64,000 bases of DNA from Arthrobacter sp. P2b (GCF_900168295.1 NZ_FVZL01000001.1:768134-832133), one strand, 5' to 3'. Positions 8,434 to 16,799 are shown, counted from the stretch's first letter. Program-made: numbers and translations. The notes: a model not told the origin generated them from the sequence alone.

Positions 8434-9252
8434 GTGAGTACAACAGACTTCCTGAACACGGATCCCTTCGCCGCCGCACGCGCCGCGGCAGACTACATTG
8501 CCGAAGAAACAGGAGTGGACAGCCACGACGTCGCCCTGGTGCTTGGTTCCGGCTGGGGCGCAGCAGCAGACCTCATCGGTGAAACCACGGCCACCCTTTC
8601 CGCCGAGGAGGTACCCGGCTTCCACGCCCCCGCAGTGGAAGGGCACGTGGGCACTATCCGCTCCGTGCTGACCCGCGACGGCAAGCGTGCCCTGGTCCTG
8701 GGCGCCCGTACCCACTACTACGAAGGCAAGGGAGTGCGCGCCGTGGTGCACGGCATCCGGGCCGCGGCAGCGGCGGGCTGCAGCACCCTGGTCCTCACCA
8801 ACGGCTGCGGCGGACTCAACGAGGACTGGGCCCCGGGCACGCCGGTACTCATCAAAGATCACATAAACCTCACCGCGGCCTCGCCCCTGGAAGGCGCCAC
8901 GTTCGTTGACCTGACAGATCTTTACTCTTCCCGGATCCGCGGGCTGGCCCGTGAGGTTGATCCCAGCCTTGATGAGGGGGTGTATGCCCAGTTCGCGGGT
9001 CCGCATTACGAGACGCCCGCGGAGGTGCAGTATGCCAAGCGCATCGGCGCCGACCTTGTGGGCATGTCCACGGCGCTGGAGGCCATCGCCGGGCGGCACG
9101 CCGGGATGGAGGTGTTCGGCATCTCGCTGGTCACCAACCTCGCGGCCGGCATCAGCCCCCAGCCGCTGAGCCACCAGGAAGTCATCGAATCAGGGCAGGC
9201 TGCCGGCCCCAGAATTTCAAAACTGCTCGCCGGCATCATCGCCAAACTCTGA
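8434..9252 (+). CDS. punA: Purine-nucleoside phosphorylase (trimeric type)
   Basis: A 272-residue enzyme cleaving purine nucleosides with phosphate to free base and (deoxy)ribose-1-phosphate in the salvage pathway. Family-2 PNP features are visible: LVLGSGWG near residue 28, the HYYEGK segment, TNGCGGL, the base-binding GPHYETPAE and VGMSTALEAIAGRHAGM. The GTG start (8434) agrees with the family length. The next gene, a phosphosugar mutase about 100 nt downstream on the same strand, could convert the sugar-phosphate product, and deoC lies 8.5 kb away. Confidence 0.93.
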   Translation: MSTTDFLNTDPFAAARAAADYIAEETGVDSHDVALVLGSGWGAAADLIGETTATLSAEEVPGFHAPAVEGHVGTIRSVLTRDGKRALVLGARTHYYEGKGVRAVVHGIRAAAAAGCSTLVLTNGCGGLNEDWAPGTPVLIKDHINLTAASPLEGATFVDLTDLYSSRIRGLAREVDPSLDEGVYAQFAGPHYETPAEVQYAKRIGADLVGMSTALEAIAGRHAGMEVFGISLVTNLAAGISPQPLSHQEVIESGQAAGPRISKLLAGIIAKL

Positions 9253-9352
9253 AAATGCGGAGTCACTTCAGGCCCATTTCGGCGCCTGCTTCGGGCCGCC
9301 TCTGACCCCGCGTGGCATGAAGTCAGGGAGCAATGACGATAGGTTTATGCCC

Positions 9353-11107
9353 ATGACGTCTTCCGGTGCCGATTTACGCCTGCTCGATGAAGCCCGCGAA
9401 TGGGCTTCCCAAGATCCGGATCCCGCAACGGCGGCTTCCCTCCTTGAGCTCGTCAGGTCGGTCGAAGACGGGGACGCTGCGGCACGGCAGGAACTGGAAG
9501 ACAGCTTCCAGGGCACCCTCCAGTTCGGCACCGCGGGACTGCGCGCTCCCTTGGGCCCCGGGCCCAACCGGATGAACCGCGTGGTGGTGCGGCGCGCTGC
9601 CGCCGGATTGGCGGCCTTCATTGTTGACGCAGTCGGCAAAGCCTCGCCCGGAACGCGGCCACGCGCCGTCGTCGGCTATGACGCCCGGTACAACTCGGAC
9701 GTTTTCGCGGTGGAAACTGCCGCGATCTTCACCGCCGCCGGGATCGAAACCTTCCTCATGCCGGCAGCGCTGCCCACGCCCCTGCTGGCGTACGCCGTCC
9801 GGGCATTGCAGTGCGACGGCGGCGTGATGGTTACTGCCAGCCATAACCCCCCGCAGGACAACGGTTATAAGGTCTACCTAGGCCGCCATGCCGTGGCGGA
9901 GAGTGGCAACGGCGCCCAGATTGTCACGCCGTACGATGCCGATATTGCGGAACGAATCAACGCCGTGGGCTCCCTGGACTCGATTGTGCTGGCGCCGGAG
10001 GGCTGGACCGTCCTGGACGGGTCCATTGCCTCTGACTACCAGCGCGCCACGGCGGAGCTTGCCCGGCGGGACCATTTTCCGGCGCGGGACCTCCGTATTG
10101 TCCTGACCCCCATGCATGGCGTCGGCGGCGAAACCGCACTGGCCGTATTGAACGCGGCAGGTTTCCGGGACGTCACCCTGGTGGCCGAACAGGCCGAGCC
10201 TGATCCGGATTTTCCCACCGTTAGTTTCCCCAACCCCGAAGAGCCCGGCGCCCTGGACCTTGCCCTGGAAACGGCAGCGCGGCTGGACGCCGACATCGTG
10301 ATCGCCAATGATCCCGACGCCGACCGCGCGGCCGTTGCCGCCAAGGACCCGGACACGGGCGCATGGCGGATGCTCCGCGGCGACGAAGTGGGAGCCCTGC
10401 TGGGAGCGCACGTGGCGGCCAGGTTCGCCTCCGGCGCCACGGATGCGGGCGAGGCGGAGGGGTCGAAGGGCGTCTTCGCGAATTCGATCGTATCCTCGCG
10501 CCTGCTGGCCCGCATTGCGGCAGCTGCCGGCTTCGCCCACGAAGAGACACTCACCGGCTTCAAGTGGATTTCTCGGGTGCCGGGACTGGTCTACGGCTAT
10601 GAAGAGGCGCTGGGCTACTGCGTGGCGCCGGACCAGGTGAAGGACAAGGACGGCATCTCTGCCGCCGTGCTGATCGCCGAACTTGCCGCCGCCGCGAAAG
10701 CCGACGGGAAGACCGTCTTTGACACCCTGGACGAGCTGTACCTGCAGCACGGCCTGCATGCCAGCGACCAGCTCAGCATCCGGGTTGCCAACCTGGGGCT
10801 CCTGGACGCCATGATGAACCGGCTGCGGGTTTCACCGCCGGAATCCTTCGGGTCATCCACGGTGGAGGTTTTCACCGACCTGGCGGAGGGCACGGACCAG
10901 CTGCCGCCTACCGACGGGCTTCTGTACGTCACCCGAGACCTCACCAGGGTGATCATCCGGCCCAGCGGCACCGAGCCGAAGCTCAAGTGCTACCTGGAGG
11001 TCATTCACCAGGTGGGTGCCGCAGCGGAACTGCCGGCAGCCCGGCAGGTGGTGCGTGCTGCGCTGGACGAGGTGCTGCGCGATGTCAGCGAGGCTCTAGG
11101 GCTTTAA
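9353..11107 (+). CDS. Phospho-sugar mutase (phosphoglucomutase/phosphomannomutase family)
   Basis: A 584-residue alpha-D-phosphohexomutase that moves phosphate between C1 and C6 (or C1/C5 of pentoses). All active-site loops are present: the phosphoserine loop TASHNPPQDNGYK, the metal loop DPDADR, the sugar loop GFKWISR...YEEALGY and the phosphate loop RPSGTEPKLK. Substrate choice cannot be settled. The next-to-PNP position favours phosphopentose or glucose phosphates. I chose ATG 9353 (MTSSGADLRLL), preceded by GATAGG at a 9-nt spacing. ATGs at 9347 and 9317 are in frame and would only add a short tail. An intrinsic terminator follows the stop. Confidence 0.9.
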   Translation: MTSSGADLRLLDEAREWASQDPDPATAASLLELVRSVEDGDAAARQELEDSFQGTLQFGTAGLRAPLGPGPNRMNRVVVRRAAAGLAAFIVDAVGKASPGTRPRAVVGYDARYNSDVFAVETAAIFTAAGIETFLMPAALPTPLLAYAVRALQCDGGVMVTASHNPPQDNGYKVYLGRHAVAESGNGAQIVTPYDADIAERINAVGSLDSIVLAPEGWTVLDGSIASDYQRATAELARRDHFPARDLRIVLTPMHGVGGETALAVLNAAGFRDVTLVAEQAEPDPDFPTVSFPNPEEPGALDLALETAARLDADIVIANDPDADRAAVAAKDPDTGAWRMLRGDEVGALLGAHVAARFASGATDAGEAEGSKGVFANSIVSSRLLARIAAAAGFAHEETLTGFKWISRVPGLVYGYEEALGYCVAPDQVKDKDGISAAVLIAELAAAAKADGKTVFDTLDELYLQHGLHASDQLSIRVANLGLLDAMMNRLRVSPPESFGSSTVEVFTDLAEGTDQLPPTDGLLYVTRDLTRVIIRPSGTEPKLKCYLEVIHQVGAAAELPAARQVVRAALDEVLRDVSEALGL

Positions 11108-11113
11108 AACCCG

Positions 11114-11140
11114 AAAGGGCGCCCCACCGGGCGCCCTTTT
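11114..11140 (+). terminator. Intrinsic terminator of the phospho-sugar mutase gene
   Basis: A perfect 11-bp stem, AAAGGGCGCCC (11114-11124) with GGGCGCCCTTT (11129-11139), has a CACC loop and a T-run on the plus strand. It starts 7 nt after the stop codon. The A-run on the other side makes it potentially bidirectional, serving nirD as well. Confidence 0.85.
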
Positions 11141-11167
11141 CCTGCTTTGAGGTGTCGAAGCTGCCGG

Positions 11168-11539
11168 TTACAGCTCCACCTCGATGAATCCGTCGGTAAT
11201 GCGGGTGCTGAAGGTTGCGATGCTCAGGCCGGGGGTGCTGAAGCATTCTCCGGTTTCCAGGTCGTAGACCTCTTTGTGCAGGGGCGATGCGATGGTGGGC
11301 CGGGTCCCTTTCGAGCCGAGGATTCCGCGGGCCATGACGTGCGCGCCGGTGGCCGGATCCTCATGGGCCACCGCGAAAACTTCACTGGGACCGGTGCGGA
11401 AGAGCGCCAGCTGGCGTCCGGCGACGAGGGCGGCTTCACCCCAGGCGGGTTCCAGGTCCTCCACCCGGCACACGCGGTGCCATTCGGCGGTGGTCTCAGT
11501 TCCGGCTTCGAGTGCCCCAAGTTCCAGTGTTGCCGTCAT
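11168..11539 (-). CDS. nirD: Nitrite reductase small subunit NirD
   Basis: A 123-residue Rieske-fold subunit of the assimilatory NAD(P)H nitrite reductase, partner of NirB. The protein shows the NirD pattern (W.RVCRVEDLEP..G.A.LV, LALFRTG, VFAVAHEDPATGAHVMARGILG, SPLHKEVYDLETGEC). The Rieske CxH...CxxH ligands are absent, as is usual for NirD. It is on the strand opposite nirB and divergent from it, not downstream as in most operons. Both genes have matching 11-bp-phased promoter arrays in the 270-nt gap. AGGAGCCGG precedes the ATG. Confidence 0.92.
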   Translation of the reverse strand: MTATLELGALEAGTETTAEWHRVCRVEDLEPAWGEAALVAGRQLALFRTGPSEVFAVAHEDPATGAHVMARGILGSKGTRPTIASPLHKEVYDLETGECFSTPGLSIATFSTRITDGFIEVEL

Positions 11540-11600
11540 GTCCGGCTCCTCTCCCTGTGCTGGTTGTCCCTGCGTTCAGCCACCTTTGCGGCCACGTTCC

Positions 11601-11665
11601 ACGCTAGGGCGCGGGTGTTTCGTTGGCATGCAGTGAATGTGTCCGTCTCGTAAAAGACACCTAAC
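11601..11665 (-). promoter_or_regulatory. nirD promoter: 11-bp-phased half-site array with -10
   Basis: Reading the minus strand, half-sites at an 11-bp period are GTTAG (11665), TTTAC (11654), GACAC (11643), TGCAT (11632, poor) and GAAAC (11621). Exactly 10 nt after GAAAC lies TAGCGT (11606-11601), the likely -10, about 60 nt before the nirD ATG. The geometry is the same as at nirB and narK, so a GlnR-type activator is inferred. Confidence 0.55.
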
Positions 11666-11672
11666 CCGGCCG

Positions 11673-11748
11673 GAAATGCGTTCGTGATGCAGAAGTTAAG
11701 TTCGCGAAACAATTGGGAAACTGAAGCGAAACTGCGTCTCCCTAGTCT
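11673..11748 (+). promoter_or_regulatory. nirB promoter: GlnR-box-like array with -10
   Basis: Six half-sites sit on an exact 11-bp grid: GAAAT (11673), GTGAT (11684), GTTAA (11695), GAAAC (11706), GAAAC (11717), GAAAC (11728). After exactly 10 nt comes TAGTCT (11743-11748) as -10. This is the best match in the window to the known GlnR operator (gTnAC-n6-GaAAC, repeated). There is no recognisable -35, as expected for an activator-dependent promoter. Confidence 0.75.
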
Positions 11749-11809
11749 GGATGGACACTCGTCACCAGAAGGCTGCAGGAAACGCTGCGGCCCATGCGAA
11801 AGGCCCACA

Positions 11810-14440
11810 GTGACCGAACAGACTTCACGCACCGAGACTCCGCGCCGCATCGTCGTCGCCGGCGGCGGCCCTGCGGCCCACCGTTTTGCGGACGCAATGC
11901 ATGCCCGCGGCCTCGACGGCTGGCATGTCACGGTCCTCACTGAGGAAACGCACCTCCCCTACGACCGTGTGGCGCTGTCCAAGGCCCTCACCGAAAAGGA
12001 CGTTGACCTCACGCTGGGCAACGCGTCGATGTGGGACCACCCTTCCCTGGAGCTGAAGACCGGCGAGCGCGTGGTCAAGATCAATGCCGAAGCCAAGACG
12101 GTGGAAACCGCTGCCGGCACGGTAGTCGAATACGACGAACTGGTGGTGGCCACCGGCTCCAACGCGGCGCGCCTGCCGATTCCCGGCAACGAGCTCACGC
12201 ACGTGTACCGCACGCTCGAAGACGTCTGGGCCATCAACGAGGCCATTACCCAGCTCACGGAAAAGTTGGGCCGCAAGGTCAACGCAGTCACCATCGGTGG
12301 CGGCCTCCTGGGGCTCGAGTCCGCAGCCGGCACTGAGCAGCTGGGCGCCAACCCGATCGTCATCGACGGTTCGCAGTGGCTGATGGCCACCCAGCTCGAC
12401 GAAGGCGCAGGCCAGGCAATGGGCCGGCTCATCAAGGCAAAGGGCTTCGAAGTCCACGGCGGCGTCTTCCCGTCGGAAGTATTGTCCGACGACGACGACC
12501 AGGTCACCGGCGTCCTGATGGCCGACGGCCGCGTCATCGACGCCGACCTCGTGATCGTCGCCATCGGCGTCCGGCCGCGCGATGAACTCTTCCGCGCCGC
12601 AGAAGGCGAGGAGCAGATCTTCTCGCTGGGCCAGCGCGGCGGTGTGGTCATCAACGATTACTGCGCCACCGAAGTACCCGGCATCTGGGCCATCGGTGAA
12701 GTGGCCAACTTCGGCGGCATGTGCCTGGGCCTGGTTGCCCCGGCCAACACCATGGCCGAGATCGTGGCCGACCGCCTGCACGGCGGCGACGCCACCTTCC
12801 CCGGCTTCGACACCGCCACCAAGCTCAAGCTCTCCGGCGTGGACGTCGCCAGCTTCGGTGACGCGTTCGCGAAGACCGAGCACGCCCTCGAAATCGTCTA
12901 CGCCGACCCCGCCCGCGGCGTGTACCAGAAGATCGTCACCACCGACGACGCCAAGACCCTGCTGGGCGGCATTTTCGTAGGCGACGCTTCACCGTACATG
13001 AGCCTGCGTCCGCTGCTGGGCCGCGAACTTCCCGCCGAGCCGGGCGCGTTCCTCAGTGCGGCCGGCGGCGGCGACGCCCCGGAAACCGAACTGCCGGACG
13101 ACGCAACGCTCTGCTCCTGCAACAACGTCACCGCCGGAAGCATCCGCGACGCCATCAACGGCTGCGGCGCCTGCGACGGCAACGCCCCCGTCCAGGAGCT
13201 GGGCGAGCTGAAGGGCTGCACCCGCGCCGGTACCCAGTGCGGTTCCTGCGTCCCCATGCTCAAGAAGCTGCTCGAGACCGAACTGACCAAGTCCGGCGTC
13301 GAGGTCTCCAAGGCCCTGTGCGAGCACATCGAACTTTCCCGCCAGGAACTGTTCGACGCCATCCGTGTCCTGGAACTGAGCTCCTTCGAAGAAATCATGG
13401 CCAAGTACGGCACCGGCGCCGGCTGCGACATCTGCAAACCGACCATCGCCAACATCCTGGCCAGCCAGAACAGCGCCTACGTTTTGGATGCCGGCCGCGG
13501 CACCCTGCAGGACACCAATGACCGCGCCCTGGCTAACATGCAGAAGGACGGCACCTACTCGGTGGTCCCCCGCATCGCCGGCGGCGAGATCACCCCCAAG
13601 AAGCTCGGCGTCATCGCCGCGGTGGCCGAGAAGTACAACCTGTACACGAAGATCACGGGCGGCCAGCGCATCGACATGTTCGGCGCCCGGCTGGAACAGC
13701 TGCCGGAAATCTGGAAGGAGCTGGTGGACGCCGGCTTCGAGTCCGGCCAGGCGTACGGCAAGAGCCTGCGTACGGTGAAGTCCTGCGTCGGCTCCACCTG
13801 GTGCCGGTTCGGGGTCCAGGATTCGGTGGCCATGGCCATCCAGCTGGAGCTCCGCTACCGCGGCCTTCGCAGCCCGCACAAGCTCAAGATGGGCGTCTCC
13901 GGTTGCGCCCGGGAATGCGCCGAAGCCCGCGGCAAGGACGTGGGCGTGATCGCCACCGCCGATGGCTGGAACCTGTACGTCGGCGGCAACGGCGGTGCCA
14001 CCCCGGCCCACGCCCAGCTGCTGGCCAAGGACCTCGACGACGAGACGCTCATCAAGTACATCGACCGCTACTTCATGTACTACATCCGCACCGCAGACCG
14101 GCTGCAGCGCACGGCCCGCTGGCAGGAAGAACTCGACGGCGGCATCAAGCACGTCGAGGACGTGGTGGTCAAGGACACCCTGGGCATCGCCGCTGACCTT
14201 GAAGCAGCCATGGCGAAGCACGTGGACACCTACATCGACGAGTGGGCCGACACCCTCAAGGACCCCGAGCGCCTGCGCCGGTTCCGTTCCTTCGTCAACG
14301 CTCCGGACCAGAAGGACGACTCCATCACCTTCGTCCCGGACGAGCGCGGCCAGATGCGCCCCGCCACGCCCGAGGAAAAGGGCAAGGTCCTCATCGGCGC
14401 CTCCATCCCCGTGCGGTCCAGCAACGAGAACGAGGTATAG
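11810..14440 (+). CDS. nirB: Nitrite reductase large subunit NirB
   Basis: An 876-residue cytoplasmic NAD(P)H-dependent siroheme enzyme reducing nitrite to ammonium. Domains in order: an FAD/NAD oxidoreductase (RIVVAGGGPAAHRF, then VTIGGGLLGLESA, then IWAIGEVA); a BFD [2Fe-2S] domain starting at Cys435/Cys437 and ending in CGSC; a linker with CDIC; the nitrite/sulfite reductase ferredoxin-like half domain; and the [4Fe-4S]-siroheme ligands Cys659, Cys665, Cys699, Cys703. I chose GTG 11810, which follows AAAGG. An ATG at 11684 in the same frame would place the start inside the operator. The siroheme methyltransferase follows 2 nt after the stop. Confidence 0.95.
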   Translation: MTEQTSRTETPRRIVVAGGGPAAHRFADAMHARGLDGWHVTVLTEETHLPYDRVALSKALTEKDVDLTLGNASMWDHPSLELKTGERVVKINAEAKTVETAAGTVVEYDELVVATGSNAARLPIPGNELTHVYRTLEDVWAINEAITQLTEKLGRKVNAVTIGGGLLGLESAAGTEQLGANPIVIDGSQWLMATQLDEGAGQAMGRLIKAKGFEVHGGVFPSEVLSDDDDQVTGVLMADGRVIDADLVIVAIGVRPRDELFRAAEGEEQIFSLGQRGGVVINDYCATEVPGIWAIGEVANFGGMCLGLVAPANTMAEIVADRLHGGDATFPGFDTATKLKLSGVDVASFGDAFAKTEHALEIVYADPARGVYQKIVTTDDAKTLLGGIFVGDASPYMSLRPLLGRELPAEPGAFLSAAGGGDAPETELPDDATLCSCNNVTAGSIRDAINGCGACDGNAPVQELGELKGCTRAGTQCGSCVPMLKKLLETELTKSGVEVSKALCEHIELSRQELFDAIRVLELSSFEEIMAKYGTGAGCDICKPTIANILASQNSAYVLDAGRGTLQDTNDRALANMQKDGTYSVVPRIAGGEITPKKLGVIAAVAEKYNLYTKITGGQRIDMFGARLEQLPEIWKELVDAGFESGQAYGKSLRTVKSCVGSTWCRFGVQDSVAMAIQLELRYRGLRSPHKLKMGVSGCARECAEARGKDVGVIATADGWNLYVGGNGGATPAHAQLLAKDLDDETLIKYIDRYFMYYIRTADRLQRTARWQEELDGGIKHVEDVVVKDTLGIAADLEAAMAKHVDTYIDEWADTLKDPERLRRFRSFVNAPDQKDDSITFVPDERGQMRPATPEEKGKVLIGASIPVRSSNENEV

Positions 14441-14442
14441 CC

Positions 14443-15477
14443 ATGCAGCTCAGCATCGATCTCACCGGCCGCGAGGTCCTGGTGACCGGCTCAGACCACG
14501 CCGCGCGCCAGGCGGTGCGCCGCTACGAAGCCGCGGGCGCCGTCGTCTACCGCCTGAGCACCCCGCAGGGCGCCGGGCATGACGGGCCACTGCCCGAGCG
14601 TCCCTTCCTGGTCGCAGCGGTCGACGACGGCCAGCCCGGCTGGGACGCCCTGCTGGAGCGGTGCCGCGAAACCGGGATCCCGGTAGCAGCCGAACCGGCC
14701 GCCGGCGCGGCGGGCCAGGTCACCCTGGTAGGTGGCGGACCCGGCACCACCGAACTGCTGACGGTCGCCGCCGTCAAGGCACTGCGTGACGCCGACGTCG
14801 TCTTCTACGACCGCCTGGCCCCGTACCAGGAGCTGCCGTCCCTCACCTCCGCGGAACTGGTCGATGTGGGCAAGAAGCCCGGCCACCACAAGGTGAGCCA
14901 GACCGACATCGAAAAGCTCATGGTGGAAAGCGCCCTGGCCGGCAACAACGTGGTCCGCCTCAAGGGCGGGGACCCCTACGTCTTTGGCCGCGGCGGCGAG
15001 GAAGTGGCCGCATGCGTTGCCGCCGGCGTCAAGGTCCACGTCGTTTCCGGCGTCACCAGTGCCATCTCCGTCCCCGCGGCGGCAGGCATCCCGGTCACGC
15101 ACCGCGAGGTCAGCCACATGTTCACGGTGGTCTCCGGGCACGCTCCCCTGACTGAGAAGGAACACCGGCACCTGGCGGGCCTGGGCGGAACAATCGTTGT
15201 CCTGATGGGCATCGGCACCCTCCACCAGCTGGCAGCCGGCCTGCGCAAGGCCGGGATGCGCCCGGACATGCCCATGGCCGTGGTGGAACGCGGCTACCGG
15301 CCCGGACAGCGCACCACCATCGCGAACCTCGGCACCATTACCTCCGCGGCTGCCGGGTGCAGCAACCCCGCCGTGCTGGTCATTGGCGAGGTGGTTCGCG
15401 TGGCAGAAGCCAACCGCGGGCATGCTGAGGCCGCCGCCGACCTGGACAGGCTGGCGGCCTCGCTGCTGGGTTCATGA
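14443..15477 (+). CDS. cobA: Uroporphyrinogen-III C-methyltransferase (siroheme branch)
   Basis: A 344-residue SAM-dependent enzyme making precorrin-2 from uroporphyrinogen III, the first step to the siroheme needed by NirB. The methylase core starts near residue 90 with LVGGGPGTTELLTV and continues with DRLAPYQEL, RLKGGDPYVFGRGGEE, SGVTSAISVPA and the C-terminal strand. The first roughly 85 residues (MQLSIDLTGREVLVTGSDHAARQA...) look like a shortened nucleotide-binding fold, as in the dehydrogenase half of CysG, without its full length. The ATG is 2 nt after the nirB stop, and the following gene overlaps it by an ATGA or starts 14 nt later. I cannot see which protein does the dehydrogenase and chelatase steps. 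Confidence 0.9.
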   Translation: MQLSIDLTGREVLVTGSDHAARQAVRRYEAAGAVVYRLSTPQGAGHDGPLPERPFLVAAVDDGQPGWDALLERCRETGIPVAAEPAAGAAGQVTLVGGGPGTTELLTVAAVKALRDADVVFYDRLAPYQELPSLTSAELVDVGKKPGHHKVSQTDIEKLMVESALAGNNVVRLKGGDPYVFGRGGEEVAACVAAGVKVHVVSGVTSAISVPAAAGIPVTHREVSHMFTVVSGHAPLTEKEHRHLAGLGGTIVVLMGIGTLHQLAAGLRKAGMRPDMPMAVVERGYRPGQRTTIANLGTITSAAAGCSNPAVLVIGEVVRVAEANRGHAEAAADLDRLAASLLGS

Positions 15478-15491
15478 AAGGATTGACCCCC

Positions 15492-16640
15492 ATGACTGCA
15501 CTTGCACCGGCCGAAGCGTCCCAGCTCGAAGAAGCTCCGGACGCCGCTGAATCCCCGCTCGAGGGTTTCCGCATCGGCGTGACCTCCCACCGGCGCTCCC
15601 GCGACCTGATCGAGGCCCTGGAACGCCGCGGCGCCGAAGTGCTGCACGCCCCGGCGCTGAAAATCGCCCCCGTGCAGGAGGACATGCGCCTCATCGAGGA
15701 CACCCGGGCCATCATTGCGGCCAAGCCGGACCTCTGCATCGCCACCACCGCCTACGGGATGCGCCGCTGGTGCGAGGCCGCTGACTCCTTCGGCATCGGC
15801 GACGAACTGCTGGACACGCTGGGCGCGTGCCGGATGTTCGTCCGGGGACCCAAAGCCCGCGGTGCCGTCCGCGCCGCCGGCCTTGCCGACGTCGGAATCA
15901 GCAGCGACGAAACCACCGCCACGCTGGTGGACATGCTGCTTGCCGAGGGCGTCCGCGGCAAAACCGTCGCCGTGCAGCTGCACGGCTATACGGACGTACG
16001 CCAACTGGAGCGCCTGCGCATGTCAGGTGCCACCGTCCTGACCGTCACGCCCTACCGCTGGGTTAAGCCCGACGGCGAGGACAAGCTCCCCCGGCTCATC
16101 GACGCCGCCTGCACCGGCAACCTGGACGTCCTGACCTTCACCAGCGCGCCCGCCGTCGACGCAATGTGGAGCACCGCGCACGAGATGGGCGTGTACAAGC
16201 AGCTGATTGAAAGCCTCAAAACCAACGTCACCACGGCTGTGGTTGGCCCGGTCACGGCGCAGCCCCTGCTTGACGCCGGCGTGACACCGCTGATTCCCGA
16301 ACGTTTCCGCATGGGCGCACTGATCCGGCTGGTATGCGAGCACCTGGCGCTGAACCATGTGCGGCGGCTGGAAACCCGGTCCGGCAACATCGAGCTCCGC
16401 GGACGGAGCCTGCGCATCGACGGCCAGCCCGTGGAACTCGCGCCCGCTCCCCTGCTGCTCCTCCGGGCGCTGCTCGGTGCCGGCGGCGCTGTCCTCTCCC
16501 GTGAATCGCTGTCCGACCTGCTGGAACTGCGCGGCTCCGTCCACGCGCTGGACATGACCGTGAGCCGGCTGCGGTCCTCGCTGCCGGACGGGCGCCTGGT
16601 GGAAACCGTGGTGAAGCGGGGCTACCGGATCCGCGTCTAG
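15492..16640 (+). CDS. nnaR: NnaR-like regulator: HemD (uroporphyrinogen-III synthase) domain fused to winged-helix DNA-binding domain
   Basis: About 382 residues. The N-terminal roughly 260 residues match uroporphyrinogen-III synthase (GFRIGVTSHRRSRDLIEALERRG, LTFTSAPAVDAMW, VVGPVTAQPLLDAGV). The C-terminal 90 residues are an OmpR-type winged helix (IELRGRSLRIDGQPVELAP, SRESLSDLLELRGSVHALDMTVSRLR, VETVVKRGYRIRV). This fusion is the actinobacterial NnaR type, shown in Streptomyces and mycobacteria to co-activate nitrate/nitrite assimilation genes with GlnR. Its place after nirB-cobA fits. ATG 15492 has AAAGGA 8 nt upstream; an ATG at 15474 overlapping the previous stop is the alternative. Whether it keeps enzyme activity is unknown. 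Confidence 0.88.
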   Translation: MTALAPAEASQLEEAPDAAESPLEGFRIGVTSHRRSRDLIEALERRGAEVLHAPALKIAPVQEDMRLIEDTRAIIAAKPDLCIATTAYGMRRWCEAADSFGIGDELLDTLGACRMFVRGPKARGAVRAAGLADVGISSDETTATLVDMLLAEGVRGKTVAVQLHGYTDVRQLERLRMSGATVLTVTPYRWVKPDGEDKLPRLIDAACTGNLDVLTFTSAPAVDAMWSTAHEMGVYKQLIESLKTNVTTAVVGPVTAQPLLDAGVTPLIPERFRMGALIRLVCEHLALNHVRRLETRSGNIELRGRSLRIDGQPVELAPAPLLLLRALLGAGGAVLSRESLSDLLELRGSVHALDMTVSRLRSSLPDGRLVETVVKRGYRIRV

Positions 16641-16712
16641 CGCCTGTGTAATGCGCGGTGCGGAGCCGTTTGTGTCCGTTTCGGGCGGGATGAGAGGTGC
16701 GTCACGGGTTCT

Positions 16713-16799
16713 GTTACCGGCCGGTAAAAACTGGCGAACGCACCCCTCCCGGAGCGGCAATGACGGGGAAACACAACGGTAAAAGCACACGCCTACGCT
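16713..16799 (+). promoter_or_regulatory. Phased half-site array and -10 of the 16854 gene
   Basis: Sites on an exact 11-bp grid are GTTAC (16713), GTAAA (16724), CGAAC (16735), CTCCC (16746, not a match), GCAAT (16757), GAAAC (16768) and GTAAA (16779). After exactly 10 nt comes TACGCT (16794-16799) as -10. The first two sites also form a perfect palindrome, TTACCGGCCGGTAA (16714-16727), which could be a site for a second dimeric regulator such as NnaR. Confidence 0.55.
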
